Assembly: GCA_027886185.1 (NCBI GenBank)
Contig: WOAB01000593.1
Coordinates: 1,265,001-1,329,000, forward strand
DNA from: Rheum nobile
Taxonomy: Eukaryota > Streptophyta > Magnoliopsida > Caryophyllales > Polygonaceae
Length of the DNA stretch: 64,000 nucleotides
Direction of reading: 5' to 3'
This document shows positions 11,505 through 23,781 of the stretch, piece by piece (position 1 is the first letter of the stretch; each line of letters starts with the position of its first letter). The notes under the pieces were generated by a model. It had not been told where the DNA came from, made no database searches, and saw only the letters and a list, made by a program, of their open reading frames with translations. The position numbers and the translations under genes were made by a program.

Positions 11505-12150
11505 ATCAGAAAGGGTAACCAAGTTAGTGTTGTTGAGTATGAATGTTCATGGTAATGATCATGAAAGTTCATGGTGTTGAGCATGATAGTTCATGGTCGT
11601 GAGCATGAATGTTCATTGTAATTACCAAGGAAGTTCATGGTCTTGAGCATGAATGTTCATGGTCGTGATCTGAATGTTAATGGTTAGGAGGGTTAACCAA
11701 GTTAGTGCTCTTGAGTATGAATGTTCATGGTTATGATCTTGAATGTTCATGGTTGTGATCATGAAAGTTCATGGTGTCGAGCATGATAGTGCATGGTTGT
11801 GAGCATGAATGTTCATTGTAATTAGCAAGGAAGTTCATGGTCTTGAGCATGAATGTTCATGGTCGTGATCCTGAATGTTCATGGTTAAGAGGGTTAACCA
11901 AGTTAATGCTCTTGAGTATGAATGTTCATGGTTATGATCTTGAATGTTCATGGTTGTGATCATGAAAGTTCATGGTGTCGAGCATGATAGTTCATGGTCG
12001 TGAGCATGAATGTTCATTGTAATTAGCAAGGACGTTCATGGTCGTGATTTTGAATGTTCATGGTTAGGAGGGTTAACCAAGTTAGTGCTCTTGAGCATGA
12101 AAGTTCATGGTAATGAGCATGAAAGTTCATGGTGGTCGTTATCCTGAATG
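11505..12150. repeat. Nested tandem repeats built on GTTCATGGT / GAGCATGAA
   Basis: A basic ~20-bp unit (GTTCATGGTCGTGAGCATGA) is arranged in higher-order copies that each begin GGTTAACCAAGTTAGTG (about 11513, 11692, 11890, 12070), giving 180-200 bp periods. TTCATG and CATGAA are mutual reverse complements, so the block is rich in inverted repeats. Confidence 0.85.
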
Positions 12151-13791
12151 TTGAATCTGTAGAAGTTAAATCTGAAGAAGTTAAATCTGTAGAAATCGTG
12201 TTCATTAGTTTAATCTCCAACTGAAATCCGTCAGGATTGTTGTCTTAAAAACGTAAAATAGCGGTTGAATTCGTGTTCATTACCTGACTTCATCTTATTG
12301 CCTTTGAGTTCATCAACTACTTCGATTTTCTTTTCCAATTGCTTCGATTCCGACATTGCAGTTCAATTCGATCTCCAATCGAGCGTCGTTCTTCGATTTC
12401 GCATCAGCTTGTTCGATTTTACAGGAATAGCTTCTTCTGTTAGGGTTTTATCGGATTTTCTCGGGGGCAGAGTGAATGCGCTGAAGTTTTTGTTTTATTT
12501 CTTCCTTCCGTACAACACGCGCTTGTTTTTTTCTTTTCAGTTTACACACGCGCGTTAGTAGCTGCTAGCAGCTTGCTACGTAGATGGTTTTTAGTGGTTC
12601 TTAGTTCCCTCTAAGGGAGTGGTTCTCACCAGAACCGCACCCTATATATATATATATATTATAGGGTGCTAGATAATAATTGGTGTGGATTATTGTGCTT
12701 TGGTGTGTATAATAATTGCTAGTTAGCACGAGTATTCGTAGGAACGCTATTACCTTATGAGGTTTAGCTGTTTCTTTATAACTTGGTATTAGGAGGATAA
12801 TTGCCCTAATACTTTTGGTCATGACCTACCCTTATTTTATATAAGTAGTGGTGCACTTAGCTAGTGTCGAAACTCGGGATTCGTCTTATGTTATATATCT
12901 CATTGCGAGATTGGTGTGAATTAAAAGTTTTAATGTAAATGTGCGTGTTGAAATTAAATATGATAAGTGTTGTTTTGCACATAAGTAATATATCCTCGGT
13001 CGAGAAGTACAACGTGGAACCCACCCGATCTCTTGTCTAAAGTAAGTCCCCTTTCCAATCTGGATTGGCATTATGCGGTGAGGTTGGTCGATGACCCAAA
13101 TATTCAACGAGATGTTTTTAAAACTTTGTGTTATAATATAATGTTCCCAAACAAATTCATGTGATTTCCCATAAGACTGAATTCATTGGAGTCTTCTCTT
13201 TAATCATACCTCTTCATTCTTTTCGGTAGAAGTCTATAGTCATATACCGTTTACCGAGTTTTATTCGGGAAACAAGATTAGTGATTATATACGACTACGA
13301 GAACCAATCTGTTTTCACCCTTGCATGGTCTTTCATTAGACTAACCAACCGTTTCTATTATTTGCATGGTTGGCTGGTGTCATCCGTTCTATACGACACA
13401 TTAGAGGTTTGTCCCCGACGTTTTGAAGTAACCGATCGAATAAGAAGGCTTGGAGTTGAAGGTTGTGTACTAAAGTAATACTTCTGAGTATGTTTTTAAG
13501 TAAATGTAATACGGATATAAATTAGTCATGTGTTTAGGGTTTTACTTAAAAGTCTTCCGTTGTACTTTCAAATTATTTGTATTATCGTCCTTCTCAAGTT
13601 ACGAGAGGAATTTTAATAAAGTATTGAGTTTCATTTAAAAGTCCTCCGCTATTCACTCCACTATTATTTAACTTTTATTTGTCTATTTTAAGCTTAATTG
13701 TTCCGATTAAAGCCTAGGGTGGCTTTAGACTTTACAGTGTGAGGTTACTGGCGTGTGGCACTACCGACATAAGTCGGGGGTGTTACAATTA

Positions 13792-13803
13792 TGGTATCAG
13801 AGC
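13792..13803 (+). other. Primer-binding site, tRNA-Met type
   Basis: TGGTATCAGAGC lies 4 bp after the LTR end TGTTACA. It fixes the plus orientation of the LTR at 2425-13787. Confidence 0.85.
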
Positions 13804-14197
13804 GATGGTTTTAAAATTCTTGCCCTATTGTTAGGTTTGAGAATTTTAAAAATTATTTTTGAAATTATTTTATTTTATATAAATGGATTTCAGAGAAATT
13901 AAACTGCTAATATTAAATTTAAGGTTTTAAAATTTCTTAAGGTTTAGAAAGATTTAAAAGTAATGGTATAAAACTTATTTTGTTAAGTATTAATTTTTAT
14001 AGTGTTTTTTTTATGATATGGTGTTGTAAAGGTTAAAACTAAGTTTATGATTATAAATTTTGAAAGTGTGGTTTGATTTTGGTAAAGTTTATAATGTCAT
14101 TAATTTAAAAAGTTATTCTATTAGATTAAGTATCTAATGTTTGGAAGTATAAGGTTTAAATAATAAGTGGTTTTCAAACTTCTGCAAGCTTCGATTC
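13804..14197 (+). mobile_element. Short internal remnant of the plus-strand LTR element
   Basis: AT-rich leader sequence after the primer-binding site. No gag or pol is visible before a new LTR-like sequence begins at 14198. Confidence 0.5.
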
Positions 14198-15473
14198 TGT
14201 AACGCCCCAAATTAACCACTATTGGGGAGTCACAGCGCCAGAAATTTCCTGCAGAAATTCCCTCATGCAATTTGAGAAAAGAAACTTAACCTATGAAAAT
14301 TCAAAACCTGACTCATGACGAATTCAAAATTTAAAACCTATTTAAAAGATGATTTCCATGAAGGCTCGATACACACATGGGTCGGCGTACACATACGCAT
14401 CCACGACCCATCAAACATAGTTTAATTGAAACAAGTATACCATAACTGAAAAAGGCCAAAAACATAAACAAGACCCCATCCTAGAGGTGCATCACGTCAC
14501 ATGACCTTCTCCATGCTCCCGCTGCGCTACCTACAACCCTGGTCATGTCAAACATAACCAGTCTCCCACATACGGGTTAGTCTACATCCAGACTAAGCAA
14601 GTTATATGAGCAATAAACGTGTGATAGTAAAAGTTAAGTAATCACAAACTAGCAGACCTACAATCATGCAGACATGAACGTTCATACATGCAGACTTTGA
14701 TTATATCTAAACCTTAACATATCCAAAATGCATTACTTCATCTGATTGTCAATTTACAAGAGAAATTACAGATTAACATATCCTAACATGTTATCAACTC
14801 TAGGGAATACCCAGATTGACCTAGTTTACTATGAATGCATTTATCCACATGATTCCAAGTGTACAAGAAGGTTACAAATGGTCAGTTTATAGTACGAATG
14901 TGTCAACAAACTCAAACACAATGCTTATGATTTACCAATAATAGATACACATAAGAACATCATATTCATATGTCGATCAAGCACACTTCATGATGACTTC
15001 AGTCAACTTCCAATCAAATCTTAAATGTACAAACAAGAAGCAATACTTACAGGCAATATATAACAATTATCCTGAACGAACAGATACCACAATTTACATT
15101 ACAACCTAATGTTATAAATAACTATACGTGCATGAACATATGACACAGATACTACAATTGCCTTACAACCTAACGTATAAATAACCATACAAGCATGAAT
15201 AAATATCACATATACCACAAAAATACCTTACAACCTAACGTTGTAACTAACTATACATGCACGAACAGAGATTGGTCAGATCACAAATTTCAGTATGCAT
15301 TCAACTGAACATAGATTTTTATAATTAAAATCCATCGTTTGAAACCTATAACTTGGTATATTTTTCTTTTAAGGGAAACTAAAAAAAAATAAACATTTAT
15401 GAAAACGTTAGAAGATCAATTACGAAATCGTTTAAAAACAAGTCCAAGCTTGTCTTGGATCCGAAGGTACTTT

Positions 15474-15775
15474 CTTGCCCGTATCTTGGGTCAATTTACT
15501 TGCCCGTATCTTGGGCTGAACTTGTCCGTATGTTGGAATAACCTGCCCGTATCTTGGGCTAGCTTGTCCGTATCTTGGACTAACTTGCCCATATCTTGGG
15601 CTAATCTGTCCGTATCTTGGACTAACCTGCTCGTATCTTGGGCTAACCTGTTCGTATTTTGGACTAACCTGTCCGTATCTTAGGCTAACCTATCCGTATC
15701 TTGGACTAACCTGCCCGTATCATGGGCTAACCTGTCCGTATCTTGGACTAACCTGCCCGTATCTTGGGCCAACCT
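15474..15775. repeat. 21-bp minisatellite
   Basis: About 14 units of the type GCCCGTATCTTGGGCTAACCT, alternating GGGC and GGAC versions. It produces an artificial 7-residue protein repeat on the plus strand. Confidence 0.9.
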
Positions 15776-15993
15776 TACCCTATATGCATCATATCACCAT
15801 TCAATTTTCGTATTCCAAAACCCAATCATCATATCTCAAATTGAACTCACTTAGCACATCGCAGTTAGGCAATAAACATCATTTAACCATATACAATGAT
15901 TACTAACTCCATTCATCATCATCTTATCAAGATTTTATAATTGTACATCATTCCTTAGTGTAAAGTTTCTATATAACCATGATCATGGCATAA

Positions 15994-16107
15994 ACACAAC
16001 AATAACAACGACAACTACGACAACAACAATAACGACAACTGCGACAACAACAATAACGACAACTATGACAACAACGGCAAGGTATAGTACACAACGACAA
16101 CAACAAT

Positions 16108-16170
<63 letters not shown>
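15994..16170. repeat. (AAC)n microsatellite with AACGAC variants
   Basis: Interrupted ACAACGACAACA units pass into a long pure (AAC)n run near 16110-16170. Confidence 0.95.
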
Positions 16171-16172
<2 letters not shown>

Positions 16173-16665
16173 AGATGATATAGCATAGCACATCAATTTG
16201 ATATAATTACTCCTGCAAAAATTAATGATTTGATAACATGCGTAATCTGTTATCCTAAACTTAAACTACGACACGCGAATGCTCACAAATGACTTGCCAC
16301 ATACACTTTTACCATCAGCTTGCATTCATAACCATAAATGACCCTTCTATTTCAAGACGAACATATCACAAGATTCATCCATATTATCATTATTTCCCTA
16401 TCACCTTAACACAACCAATGTCCATTTATGGGCACGTAAATCATATAAACTCGTGTTATGATATTATCAATCAATTCCACCTTAATGCATGATACAAGAT
16501 TCAAGACTCATACGAAATCGAGAATTTTAACCTCGACTATAGCATGTAACGTTCACAAATAACCTACAATTACTCATTAATGAGATAATTTCCAACACAT
16601 ATAGATATATCCGGAGCACAATTAATAAGGAACTCTTATCTGACATACAAAAGTCAATTACAAAT

Positions 16666-17849
16666 TGATGTGTTCTTGCCTCCGATGAAGGTCACTTGTC
16701 AAAGGTGGCACTTGGATCTAGTCTTGGGTGAGAATTCACAAGTCTCGTTTGTCAAGCCTGCCGTGGAAACCTTGGGTGAAACCCTTGTTGAATTACATGA
16801 AAGGTTGACAAAGTGGTGGCGAGGTGAACAATAACTTTTGAGGTTTACTCACAGGGTGGTGGCTTTGGAGTCAACCCGGTGGTGAAGGAGTAGGTGTATC
16901 GACAGCGGCGGCGGTGGCGATGGCGAGTGCCAAGACGAGTGTCAAGACAACGATGATGATGGCGAAGGCGATGGCGAGCGATGAAGTGGGTTCGATAGCG
17001 ACGAGGCAAAGTCGATGGCGCGAGGGGTGAGGCGAGCGACGACGACAATGATAGACTGGGTGCGATAGCGGGTGTGATCACGATGGCGATGGCGATGCGA
17101 TTGTGATGGAGAGCGATTGGTGGTTTGGTTGGTGGCTTGAAGGTCAAGCTTTGCTGTAGCGTCGGCGGCGTGAAGGAGATGCGAAGATAGACTTTGCTCA
17201 AAGGGTATCAAGCGATGCCGTAGCGTCGGCGACGGAGTGAATGGGGATGCGAAGTAAGAGATAGGTTTGACGTCCGATCAAAAAAAGGAGGATAAACACT
17301 CAACTTAAGCTTTGATTAAAATTAGACATAAAGAAACATAATAGACAAAGTTTGACTTAAATACTAGAGGCGAGACTCGGATGGGCTGAGTCTTGCCTAG
17401 TGGGCTAGCCCATGCGACACACATGGAACACACACCCAAAAATGGAAACTACTAAAACAAGCAAAGACCAAAAATAGAAATGTTCTCAAAATAGCAATGT
17501 CTAACACTTAGCAAATAAACCTCTAAATGACTAAGGATAGGCGCCGTGGTGGCGGCAAGGCATGGGACGCGGACACTGGGAGCAGCGGCGACGTCAAGGT
17601 TGACTGGGCTCGTCAGTGGGCGTGTCTATTGCCGGATGCGATGGGCTTGATTATGCGATGCTGATGGTGGCGAGGACTTTGAGCTTGGGCTCGGTCTCAT
17701 GTGTGCCTTGGCCAACGATGACGCGAGCGATGAGAGATTGCACGGCGTTGGCGATGGCCTTGTCTCTTGATCTTGTCACTGGACCTTCTGAGCGTAGGCT
17801 CATGACATGTTCCTCTTCTGTGGCCGTCATGGAGGGCAGGGTCGCATCA
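16666..17849 (-). mobile_element. E1 gypsy element, 3' LTR
   Basis: The plus strand starts TGATGTGTTCTTGCCTCC and ends GGGTCGCATCA, homologous to the LTRs at 28277-29298 and 44603-45616. On the minus strand the tract GTGGGGGAGGG directly precedes the LTR start, acting as the polypurine tract. The pol frame continues into this LTR and stops at 17651. Confidence 0.8.
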
Positions 17850-19305
17850 CCCTCCCCCACTTGGCTGTGAAGTGTCCCCGCTTCACCATCATCAAACTCA
17901 GGCTCCACGTAAGGTGTCAAGTCCGCTATGTTGAAAGACGCATGGACTCCATAGTCGGCTGGGAGCTCGAGTTGATAGGCATTATCTCCAATGGCCTTGA
18001 TCACACGGAATGGGCCATCTCCGTGAGGGGCCAGCTTGTGCTTGCGCCGCGAGGGGAATCTCTCCTTTCGCAAATGCACCTAGACAAGGTCTCCGGGTGC
18101 GAATACAACACGGCGATGGCCATGGTTGTGCTGCGAGGCGTATTGCGTGGCTCGACGCTCAAGTTACACACGCGTTCACCGATGTAGTTCTTGGTCCTGC
18201 TCGGCGCGGTTGGCCACGGTGATGTGTTCTGGGTCCTGCAGTGGGCGCGACAGCATGTCTAGCGGCGTCAAAGGGTTCATGCCGTAGACGATCTCGAAGG
18301 GGGTGAGCTTGGTCGCCGAGTGCCTGCATCTATTATAAGAAAACTCGACAATAGAAAGTAAGTCCTCCCAACGCCTAGGGTTGGCCTTGAGCATGGTGCA
18401 AAGGAGGGCTCCTAGGGTTCTATTTGTCACCTCGGTTTGGCCATCAGTTTGGGGATGGTAGCTAGTGGAAAATAGAAGTTTTGTTCCTAGCTTCCCCCAA
18501 AGTATTCTCCAAAAATGACCAATAAACTTAGAATCTCTATCACTCACAATAGTATGAGGGACTCCATGAAGATGCACCACATGTTTACAGAATAAATCGG
18601 CTATCTCACTAGCACTATGGGTTGTCTTACAAGCTACAAAATGGGCCATCTTAGAAAACCTATCCACAATCACAAAGATAGAGTCCTTACCTCGACGAGA
18701 GAGAGGCAAACTCGTGATGAAATCCATGGAAAGGTCTTCCCAAGGGCCGGTGGGTATGGGTAGTAAGGTGTAGAGGCCGTGTGGACTAGACTTGGCTTTG
18801 GCCCTTTGGCATGTCACACAACTCCTACAGTAGCGGGTCACCTAGTGGGTCATACGTGGCCAGAAAAAGTGTTCCCGAAGCGCGGCCAAGGTCTTGACAA
18901 CTCCGAAGTGGCCACGGCCATCATGGGCTTCCTGGATAAGAAGGAGCCTAATAGAAGACTTAGGGATGCATAGGCGGCCATCCTTGTACAAGTAACCCTC
19001 ACAAAGGAAACAAGACTCAAACTCACGGCTCCTAAGGCAATGCTCGAATATAGACTTAAAGAATGGGTCAAGCACATATAGTTCCTTTATCAAAGCAAAA
19101 CCAAGAACCTTAGTTTGAACATGGGTCAAGAAAACATACCTGCGAGAGAGGGCGTCGGCTACCACATTCTCTTTGCCCTTCTTGTGCACCACGACATAAG
19201 GAAATGTCTCAAGAAACTCCACCCAACGAGCATGGCGTCGGTTGAGGTGGGCTTGGCTCTTCAAGTAGCTCAAGGCGGCGTGGTCACTGTGGATGACAAA
19301 CTCTC
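17651..19305 (-). pseudogene. E1 pol, 3' half: RNase H end, integrase, C-terminal tail
   Basis: Minus-strand frame read downward from the TR-GAG insertion at 19305. It shows the RNase H tail (FVIHSDHAALSYL, then VVADALSRRY), the integrase zinc-binding part (GHFGVVKTLAALREHFFWP, CRSCVTC) and the catalytic core (DFITSLP, IVSDRDSKF, QTDGQTEVTNRTL). A GPF/Y-type module follows (GDGPFRVIKAIGDNAYQLEL), then a tail with EGPVTRSR that ends inside the LTR. Three in-frame TAG codons break it: 18842-18844 (Gln site), about 18176-18178, and 18080-18082 (Trp site in DLVWVHL). It closely resembles CRM-type chromoviruses (inference from the pol sequence). Non-functional. Confidence 0.85.
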
Positions 19306-21715
19306 TGTAACACCCCCAAATTTAACCCCATTTGGAAGCGCTACTGCCGATGACCCCGAGCGAAAACCCCGAAGTCACCCCAGGCTTTTCCGACGTCATA
19401 ACTGACTTAAAACACAGTTACGATACTAAAATCGTAACTTTTATTAAACCACATGGTCGCGGAATTTCACGATTCCTAAAACGACCCAAATACATCATCA
19501 ATACAAAAATCAGAATTTACAACGGAAGACTTATAAACAAAATACAAAATAGCACAGCGGAAATCGTTTTAAACACAAAGCGACAAGACAAGTTGTCGAA
19601 AACAAAACAATGTTCATCTTCATAGTCGCTCTAGCCTTCACTGAACAGCAACACACCTGATGTGCCGAATCGAACGGATGACACCAGCCAACCATGCAAG
19701 GAATATAAAGGTTGGTTAGTCTAAATGAATAGACTAGCAAGGGCACAAAGCAGAGTGGTTCGAAGCAGTCGCATTAGGTTAGACTCATCGTCCCTCAAAT
19801 AATAACCGAGTACGCTAGTCAACCATCATACTCCTACTGGAATAACAAAAGGGTATACACAAGAGAAGATTCTGGAGATCGAGTCTCACAACAATCAATC
19901 CCCAAAAGAAGACTCCAAAATGAAATGAGCCTTATAGGAAACATGATAACAAATGTTGGAAAACATATCCAAACACACACAACCACATCACACAAGTATC
20001 GCATACGAGCGATTTACAACTAAGATGAGCTTTTCCTAGCTGCACTAGCGCCTAGCTGCACTACTCGCCAAACATTTTAAATAAGTGCTTACTCATACGG
20101 CACTTTAATAATATGGTCAAGGCATTTTCATTATGTGCATACTCATGGCACGTATCTTATTTAAATGACCACACACCACATCACGTTACAAGCTTTTACA
20201 TACATGTCCGCCACTCGCGGAACACATATCGAACCGGGTTGTGACACCTGCAGAGTGCACCACTTCTTACTCCACTCGAGTATAGAAGTTAGTCATGACT
20301 CACCAATTTATTATAAAGAGACGACAGGACCTCCATCCATTGTCCCTACGAATACTCGTGCTAACTACACAGTTAAACACACAAACACACCACACAGAGC
20401 CATCACGGCCCAACCTACACAACTATCCATATCTATGCCCACCTGGCAAACACCCTAGATTTAATAATCTAAACACACACAATAAATCACATCAAAGTCC
20501 CTTACGGCCTTCACCTGCACAAATCTAGAATAGACTAGCGTCAGTTCTAGCAAAATATACAACCTAGTATAATATCTTCTTTTTAATCACATAACGTTAT
20601 CAAACAATTCCAACATAATTAACAATCATCCCAAATTAATTAACAACAAAACTATTGATAATTAGTTGAAGTATGGAATGATGAGCAAGAGCGAACCGCC
20701 ACTTGCCTAAATCCGCAGAAGCTTAAGCAAAGCTTAGAGACAACGGGCTCCTGGATCTGAAACTGGAGCAAATCTTGGATAATAAATCCCTAAGAAATGG
20801 CCCATAACAAGACCCTAAGTTAGATTCAATACACTTATATATGAATCTACAAGAATACAAGAAGAAATCAAAGGAAACGAGCAAAGCCCAAAGCCGAACC
20901 ACAAACACACAACTCGGACACAATACCGCGATCGCGGCAGGTCGCGGTAGGTCGCGGTCGGTCGCGGTTTTCGTGCTGTCACAGTGGCTAGCTTGCGAGA
21001 CGACAATGGAGAATTTCTTACCCAAACCGATTTGTTTGCCTTCGATTTGTCTATGGTTCGATCTCCCAACACCACAAAGCTTCACACAACACTCAAGAGC
21101 ACCTTCTCAACTCAAGAGACACTCGAAATCTCCCACACACGAAGCTCCAAAACTGCTCAACAATGGTGAAAAACAGAGGAGAAACAGAGGAGGAAGAAGA
21201 AGGAAGAAGAAGAGAGCTCTTGGCTTCGGTCTTCACCTCCTTTTATAGCCCAATCCGAGTCTCATCTGAGGGGACAAGGGGACACAAGCCAAGCCAGCTG
21301 GAGAGCCACCTGCCCTTCCAGAAAAATCAGAAAAAACAGAGCTACAGTAACCGCCACGCGAGGAAGACGACACTGCTCAGCAAAAGGCATTACCGCGATC
21401 GCGGCCGATCGCGTCAGGTCGCGGTTCATCGCGGTCAATCGCGGTTGATCGCGGTTTCTGGCCGACTTCACTTATTCTTATCCGAACTTGGTTCGGATTA
21501 AATTTCTTAACTCCGGGTTAAATATATTCGTACACTAACGACAAATTAACCCCGAAAATACTTCAACTGTATTATATAATGCTCGGAAAATTTTACAGAG
21601 CTCAGACCCCTTTTGAGAAGGTCCGAGACTCACTGAATTAAATCCGTCTAGCAAAACGGGCATAAGAAAAATTTAAAACAATTCAAAATACCCTTAAAAA
21701 TTACGGGGTGTTACA
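19306..21715 (-). repeat. TR-GAG 3' LTR
   Basis: 2410 bp; plus-strand ends TGTAACACCCCCAAATTT and TTACGGGGTGTTACA. It includes clusters of ATCGCGGT/GGTCGCGG units near 20925-20970 and 21390-21455. Confidence 0.9.
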
Positions 21716-21718
21716 TTA

Positions 21719-21733
21719 CTACCCCCTTATTTT
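21719..21733 (-). other. TR-GAG polypurine tract
   Basis: The minus strand reads AAAATAAGGGGGTAG just before the 3' LTR. Confidence 0.7.
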
Positions 21734-22077
21734 AAGTTTCGACCCCGAAACTTGCATTATCAAGGCCGACAACAAGTAGGGAAAGTATCTAAGTACACCC
21801 GTCTCAGTCTCCCAAGTAACCTCTTCGGTTTCTAACTTGGAGCACAAAACTCGTACCAAAGGTACCATCTTGCTACTCAGCTGTCTCAAACTTCACCCTG
21901 AATGGTAATCGAGACATCTGACAAACGCTTGGTTTAAACCAAATATTTATATTAGCAAGAATATTTACAATAAAAGTTTTACAACCTTGCTGCGTACTTA
22001 AACTTACTAACACAATTGTCCATAACAAAAGACTGGGTAACACCCAAATCTACAACCTACCATAAAAGTAGAAAGCT

Positions 22078-23418
22078 TTAAGCAAATGGAAAATCAGATC
22101 CATCCGCCTCACGCATCACGTAAAGACGTTGACCTTGACTTCCAGAAGCTACTGGAGCCTTCCCTTTATTCTGTGCAGTTGTCTGCATCGAAGGACTTGG
22201 AGCCTCAACCGGTTTATACTCAGGCCGGTTACTCTGATTAGCAGGCCCTTGCTGCGACTCCAGTCCTCTTTGCCTTCCCTGCCAACAAAACTCCTGCATG
22301 TGCCCAAACTTTCCACAGCCAAAGCATGCTTTCCTTTCCTTTTGGCACATACTGCTCCTGTGCCCAACGGCACCACAATTGAAACATCGAATCAGACCCT
22401 GGTCCTGACCAGATCGTTGTGTCGACCCTCCTTGAGTCATCTCTGTCTTTGCCTTGCTTGACTTAGCAAGGTTAGACGGTGGCGCAGGACGTTTAAATCC
22501 GCCCGCCTGAAATTGATCTTGCATTGACTTTTGGTGATTCCTCTTCTTGGTTGACTCCTCTAGAGTCACTTCCAGCTTGTAGGCTGCATCCACGTATTGC
22601 TCCAAAGTAGAACATCCGTGACGCACCATCAGTGGCTTAATGTCTGGACCCATCCACTCATGGAAGTGCCAGATCTTCTGCTCCTCGCTGGTTACATCTG
22701 ACCCAGCGTATTGCAACAAGTGATTGAACTTAGTCACAAGCCCAGTGACTTTCAATCCCTCTATCTCTGGATGCATGAACTCCTTGTGCTTCTCGTCCCT
22801 CATAGATCGGGAAAAGAAACGGTCCATCATTTTCGTCTTGAACATAGCCCAGTTCAAATCAACTCGATCAGCCAACCCAGTGTTCTCCCACCATTCACTA
22901 GCTTCTTCTTTTAACTGAAGAGAGGCTATCTGCACTTTCTCAGCTTCGGTGCAATCCACGTTGCGGAACAACCGCTCCATGTGGGAAAACCAATGAGCAG
23001 CTCTAACTGGCTCTCCTTTTCCATCATAATGGTCAGGTCTCAAATAGGTAATGGTCTTCAACACTCGACCATAATCACCCCTATTCCTGACCGCTTCTTC
23101 TCTGTGTACATAAACAGCTGGCTCCTCAAATCTAGGAACCACTGGAGGAATCGGCACAGCTTGTGCCTGTGGTGCGGCAGGTTGCCTAGCCTCGGCGAGT
23201 ACTTGCATCATTATCTCCCGAATAGCTGTAACAGCTGCTGCATCAAAAACTACTGGAGCGTTGGCCATAGCTTGGCCATTGCCTCCCGGATTATTCTGTG
23301 ACATTGACTCGTGTTCTTCTACACGGTTCAGGTCGTCCCTTATGATTGGCCTTGGATTGCTTGGCCCAGCACCAGCGCGTATGGTATTCCTTGTATTCAC
23401 CATCTGTTTACCGATCAA
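22078..23418 (-). CDS. Gag protein of TR-GAG element, intact
   Basis: 446 residues, uninterrupted, beginning MIGKQMVNTRN; the second Met (MVNTRN) may be the real start. It should form the capsid-like particle and package RNA. A Retrotrans_gag capsid region lies around residues 130-290 (AAHWFSHMERLFRN, EASEWWENTG, FFSRSMRDEKHKEFM). Two CX2CX4HX4C zinc knuckles follow: CFNCGAVGHRSSMC and CFGCGKFGHMQEFC. The linker is rich in Gln, Ser and Pro. No protease, reverse transcriptase or integrase follows, which is the defining trait of TR-GAG elements. The frame is open although most neighbouring retroelement genes are broken. Confidence 0.92.
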   Translation of the reverse strand: MIGKQMVNTRNTIRAGAGPSNPRPIIRDDLNRVEEHESMSQNNPGGNGQAMANAPVVFDAAAVTAIREIMMQVLAEARQPAAPQAQAVPIPPVVPRFEEPAVYVHREEAVRNRGDYGRVLKTITYLRPDHYDGKGEPVRAAHWFSHMERLFRNVDCTEAEKVQIASLQLKEEASEWWENTGLADRVDLNWAMFKTKMMDRFFSRSMRDEKHKEFMHPEIEGLKVTGLVTKFNHLLQYAGSDVTSEEQKIWHFHEWMGPDIKPLMVRHGCSTLEQYVDAAYKLEVTLEESTKKRNHQKSMQDQFQAGGFKRPAPPSNLAKSSKAKTEMTQGGSTQRSGQDQGLIRCFNCGAVGHRSSMCQKERKACFGCGKFGHMQEFCWQGRQRGLESQQGPANQSNRPEYKPVEAPSPSMQTTAQNKGKAPVASGSQGQRLYVMREADGSDFPFA

Positions 23419-23765
23419 ATCCCAAGTATTAATATCTTTTCCATAATACTTATCATGATAAAGTCACTTGGAATAGATCAACTTGGTAACGTTCCTAGAT
23501 GAACACCAAACTGGAATACTTAGGTTCTACAACCTCAAATCCTGACAAGAGAACTGAAAACTCAAGTCTAACTGGAGATGGCAAAACCACCTCGACTCCT
23601 TCCGTGTCCTTCTGAAGAGAACAGAATGCACCCCCAACTATGGGTGACAAACAGAGAATCTTAGTCTTTCTAGACACAGAAGCAAACTTCCGTATCAGAC
23701 TGTAGAAGGCACGACTATGAACGGCTTTTTATTTGAAAAATTCAGAGCTCTTGGAAAACATTTTA

Positions 23766-23777
23766 GCTCTGATACCA
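23766..23777 (-). other. TR-GAG primer-binding site
   Basis: The minus strand reads TGGTATCAGAGC, four bases inside the 5' LTR end at 23782; tRNA-Met type. Confidence 0.9.
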
Positions 23778-23781
23778 TTTC

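Larger units (their letters stand above)
10062..12642 (+). mobile_element. Unclassified DNA transposon inserted in a TA run of the LTR
   Basis: The LTR reads through in the other copy (near 1370-1400), so 10062-12642 is an insertion between (TA)n runs. The left end starts GGAAGAGCATCATATAAG. The right end, read inward on the minus strand, starts GGGTGCGGTTCTGGTGAGAA, close to the terminus at 53198. It carries the C-terminal part of a ULP-like protease and a long tandem-repeat block. This could be a non-TIR, ULP-carrying MULE (KAONASHI type) or a Helitron; the (TA)n target hides any duplication. 10120-10440 is a GC-richer leader-like stretch with no clear gene. Confidence 0.6.
2425..13787 (+). 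mobile_element. Plus-strand 5' LTR of the same family, interrupted by two transposons
   Basis: It starts TGTAAAATCACACTT, homologous to the inverse of the end at 47059, and ends GGGGGTGTTACA at 13787, directly before a tRNA-Met-type primer-binding site. Native LTR sequence is 2425-4072, 9727-10061 and 12643-13787, about 3.1 kb in sum, close to the ~2.9 kb of the outer minus-strand copy. A TATA-like GGCTATAAAAATCCC lies near 3425-3440. The rest is a MULE (4073-9726) and a second element (10062-12642). It appears to have landed inside the older minus-strand LTR of its own family. Confidence 0.6.
14198..16665. mobile_element. LTR-like sequence of another retrotransposon, truncated at right
   Basis: It begins TGTAACGCCCCAAATTAACC, resembling the left ends at 208 and 19306, which are reverse complements of LTR 3' ends, so a minus orientation is likely. 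No primer-binding site or polypurine tract is seen to the left. It includes two simple-repeat blocks (15474-15775, 15994-16170) and is cut at 16665 by the E1 LTR. Its other end was not found. No gene is seen; open frames here come from the repeats. Confidence 0.5.

Noticed and set aside
15399..15683. Plus-strand frame with SWTNLSV repeats
   Set aside because: It comes from the 21-bp minisatellite, whose unit length is a multiple of three; no start context or homology.
15969..16196. Minus-strand poly-Leu and poly-Cys reading frames
   Set aside because: Pure products of the (AAC)n microsatellite.
20165..21501. Several plus-strand frames in LTR sequence, repeated at 24641-25994
   Set aside because: They lie in both LTRs of the minus-strand TR-GAG, antisense to its promoter direction, with no recognisable protein.
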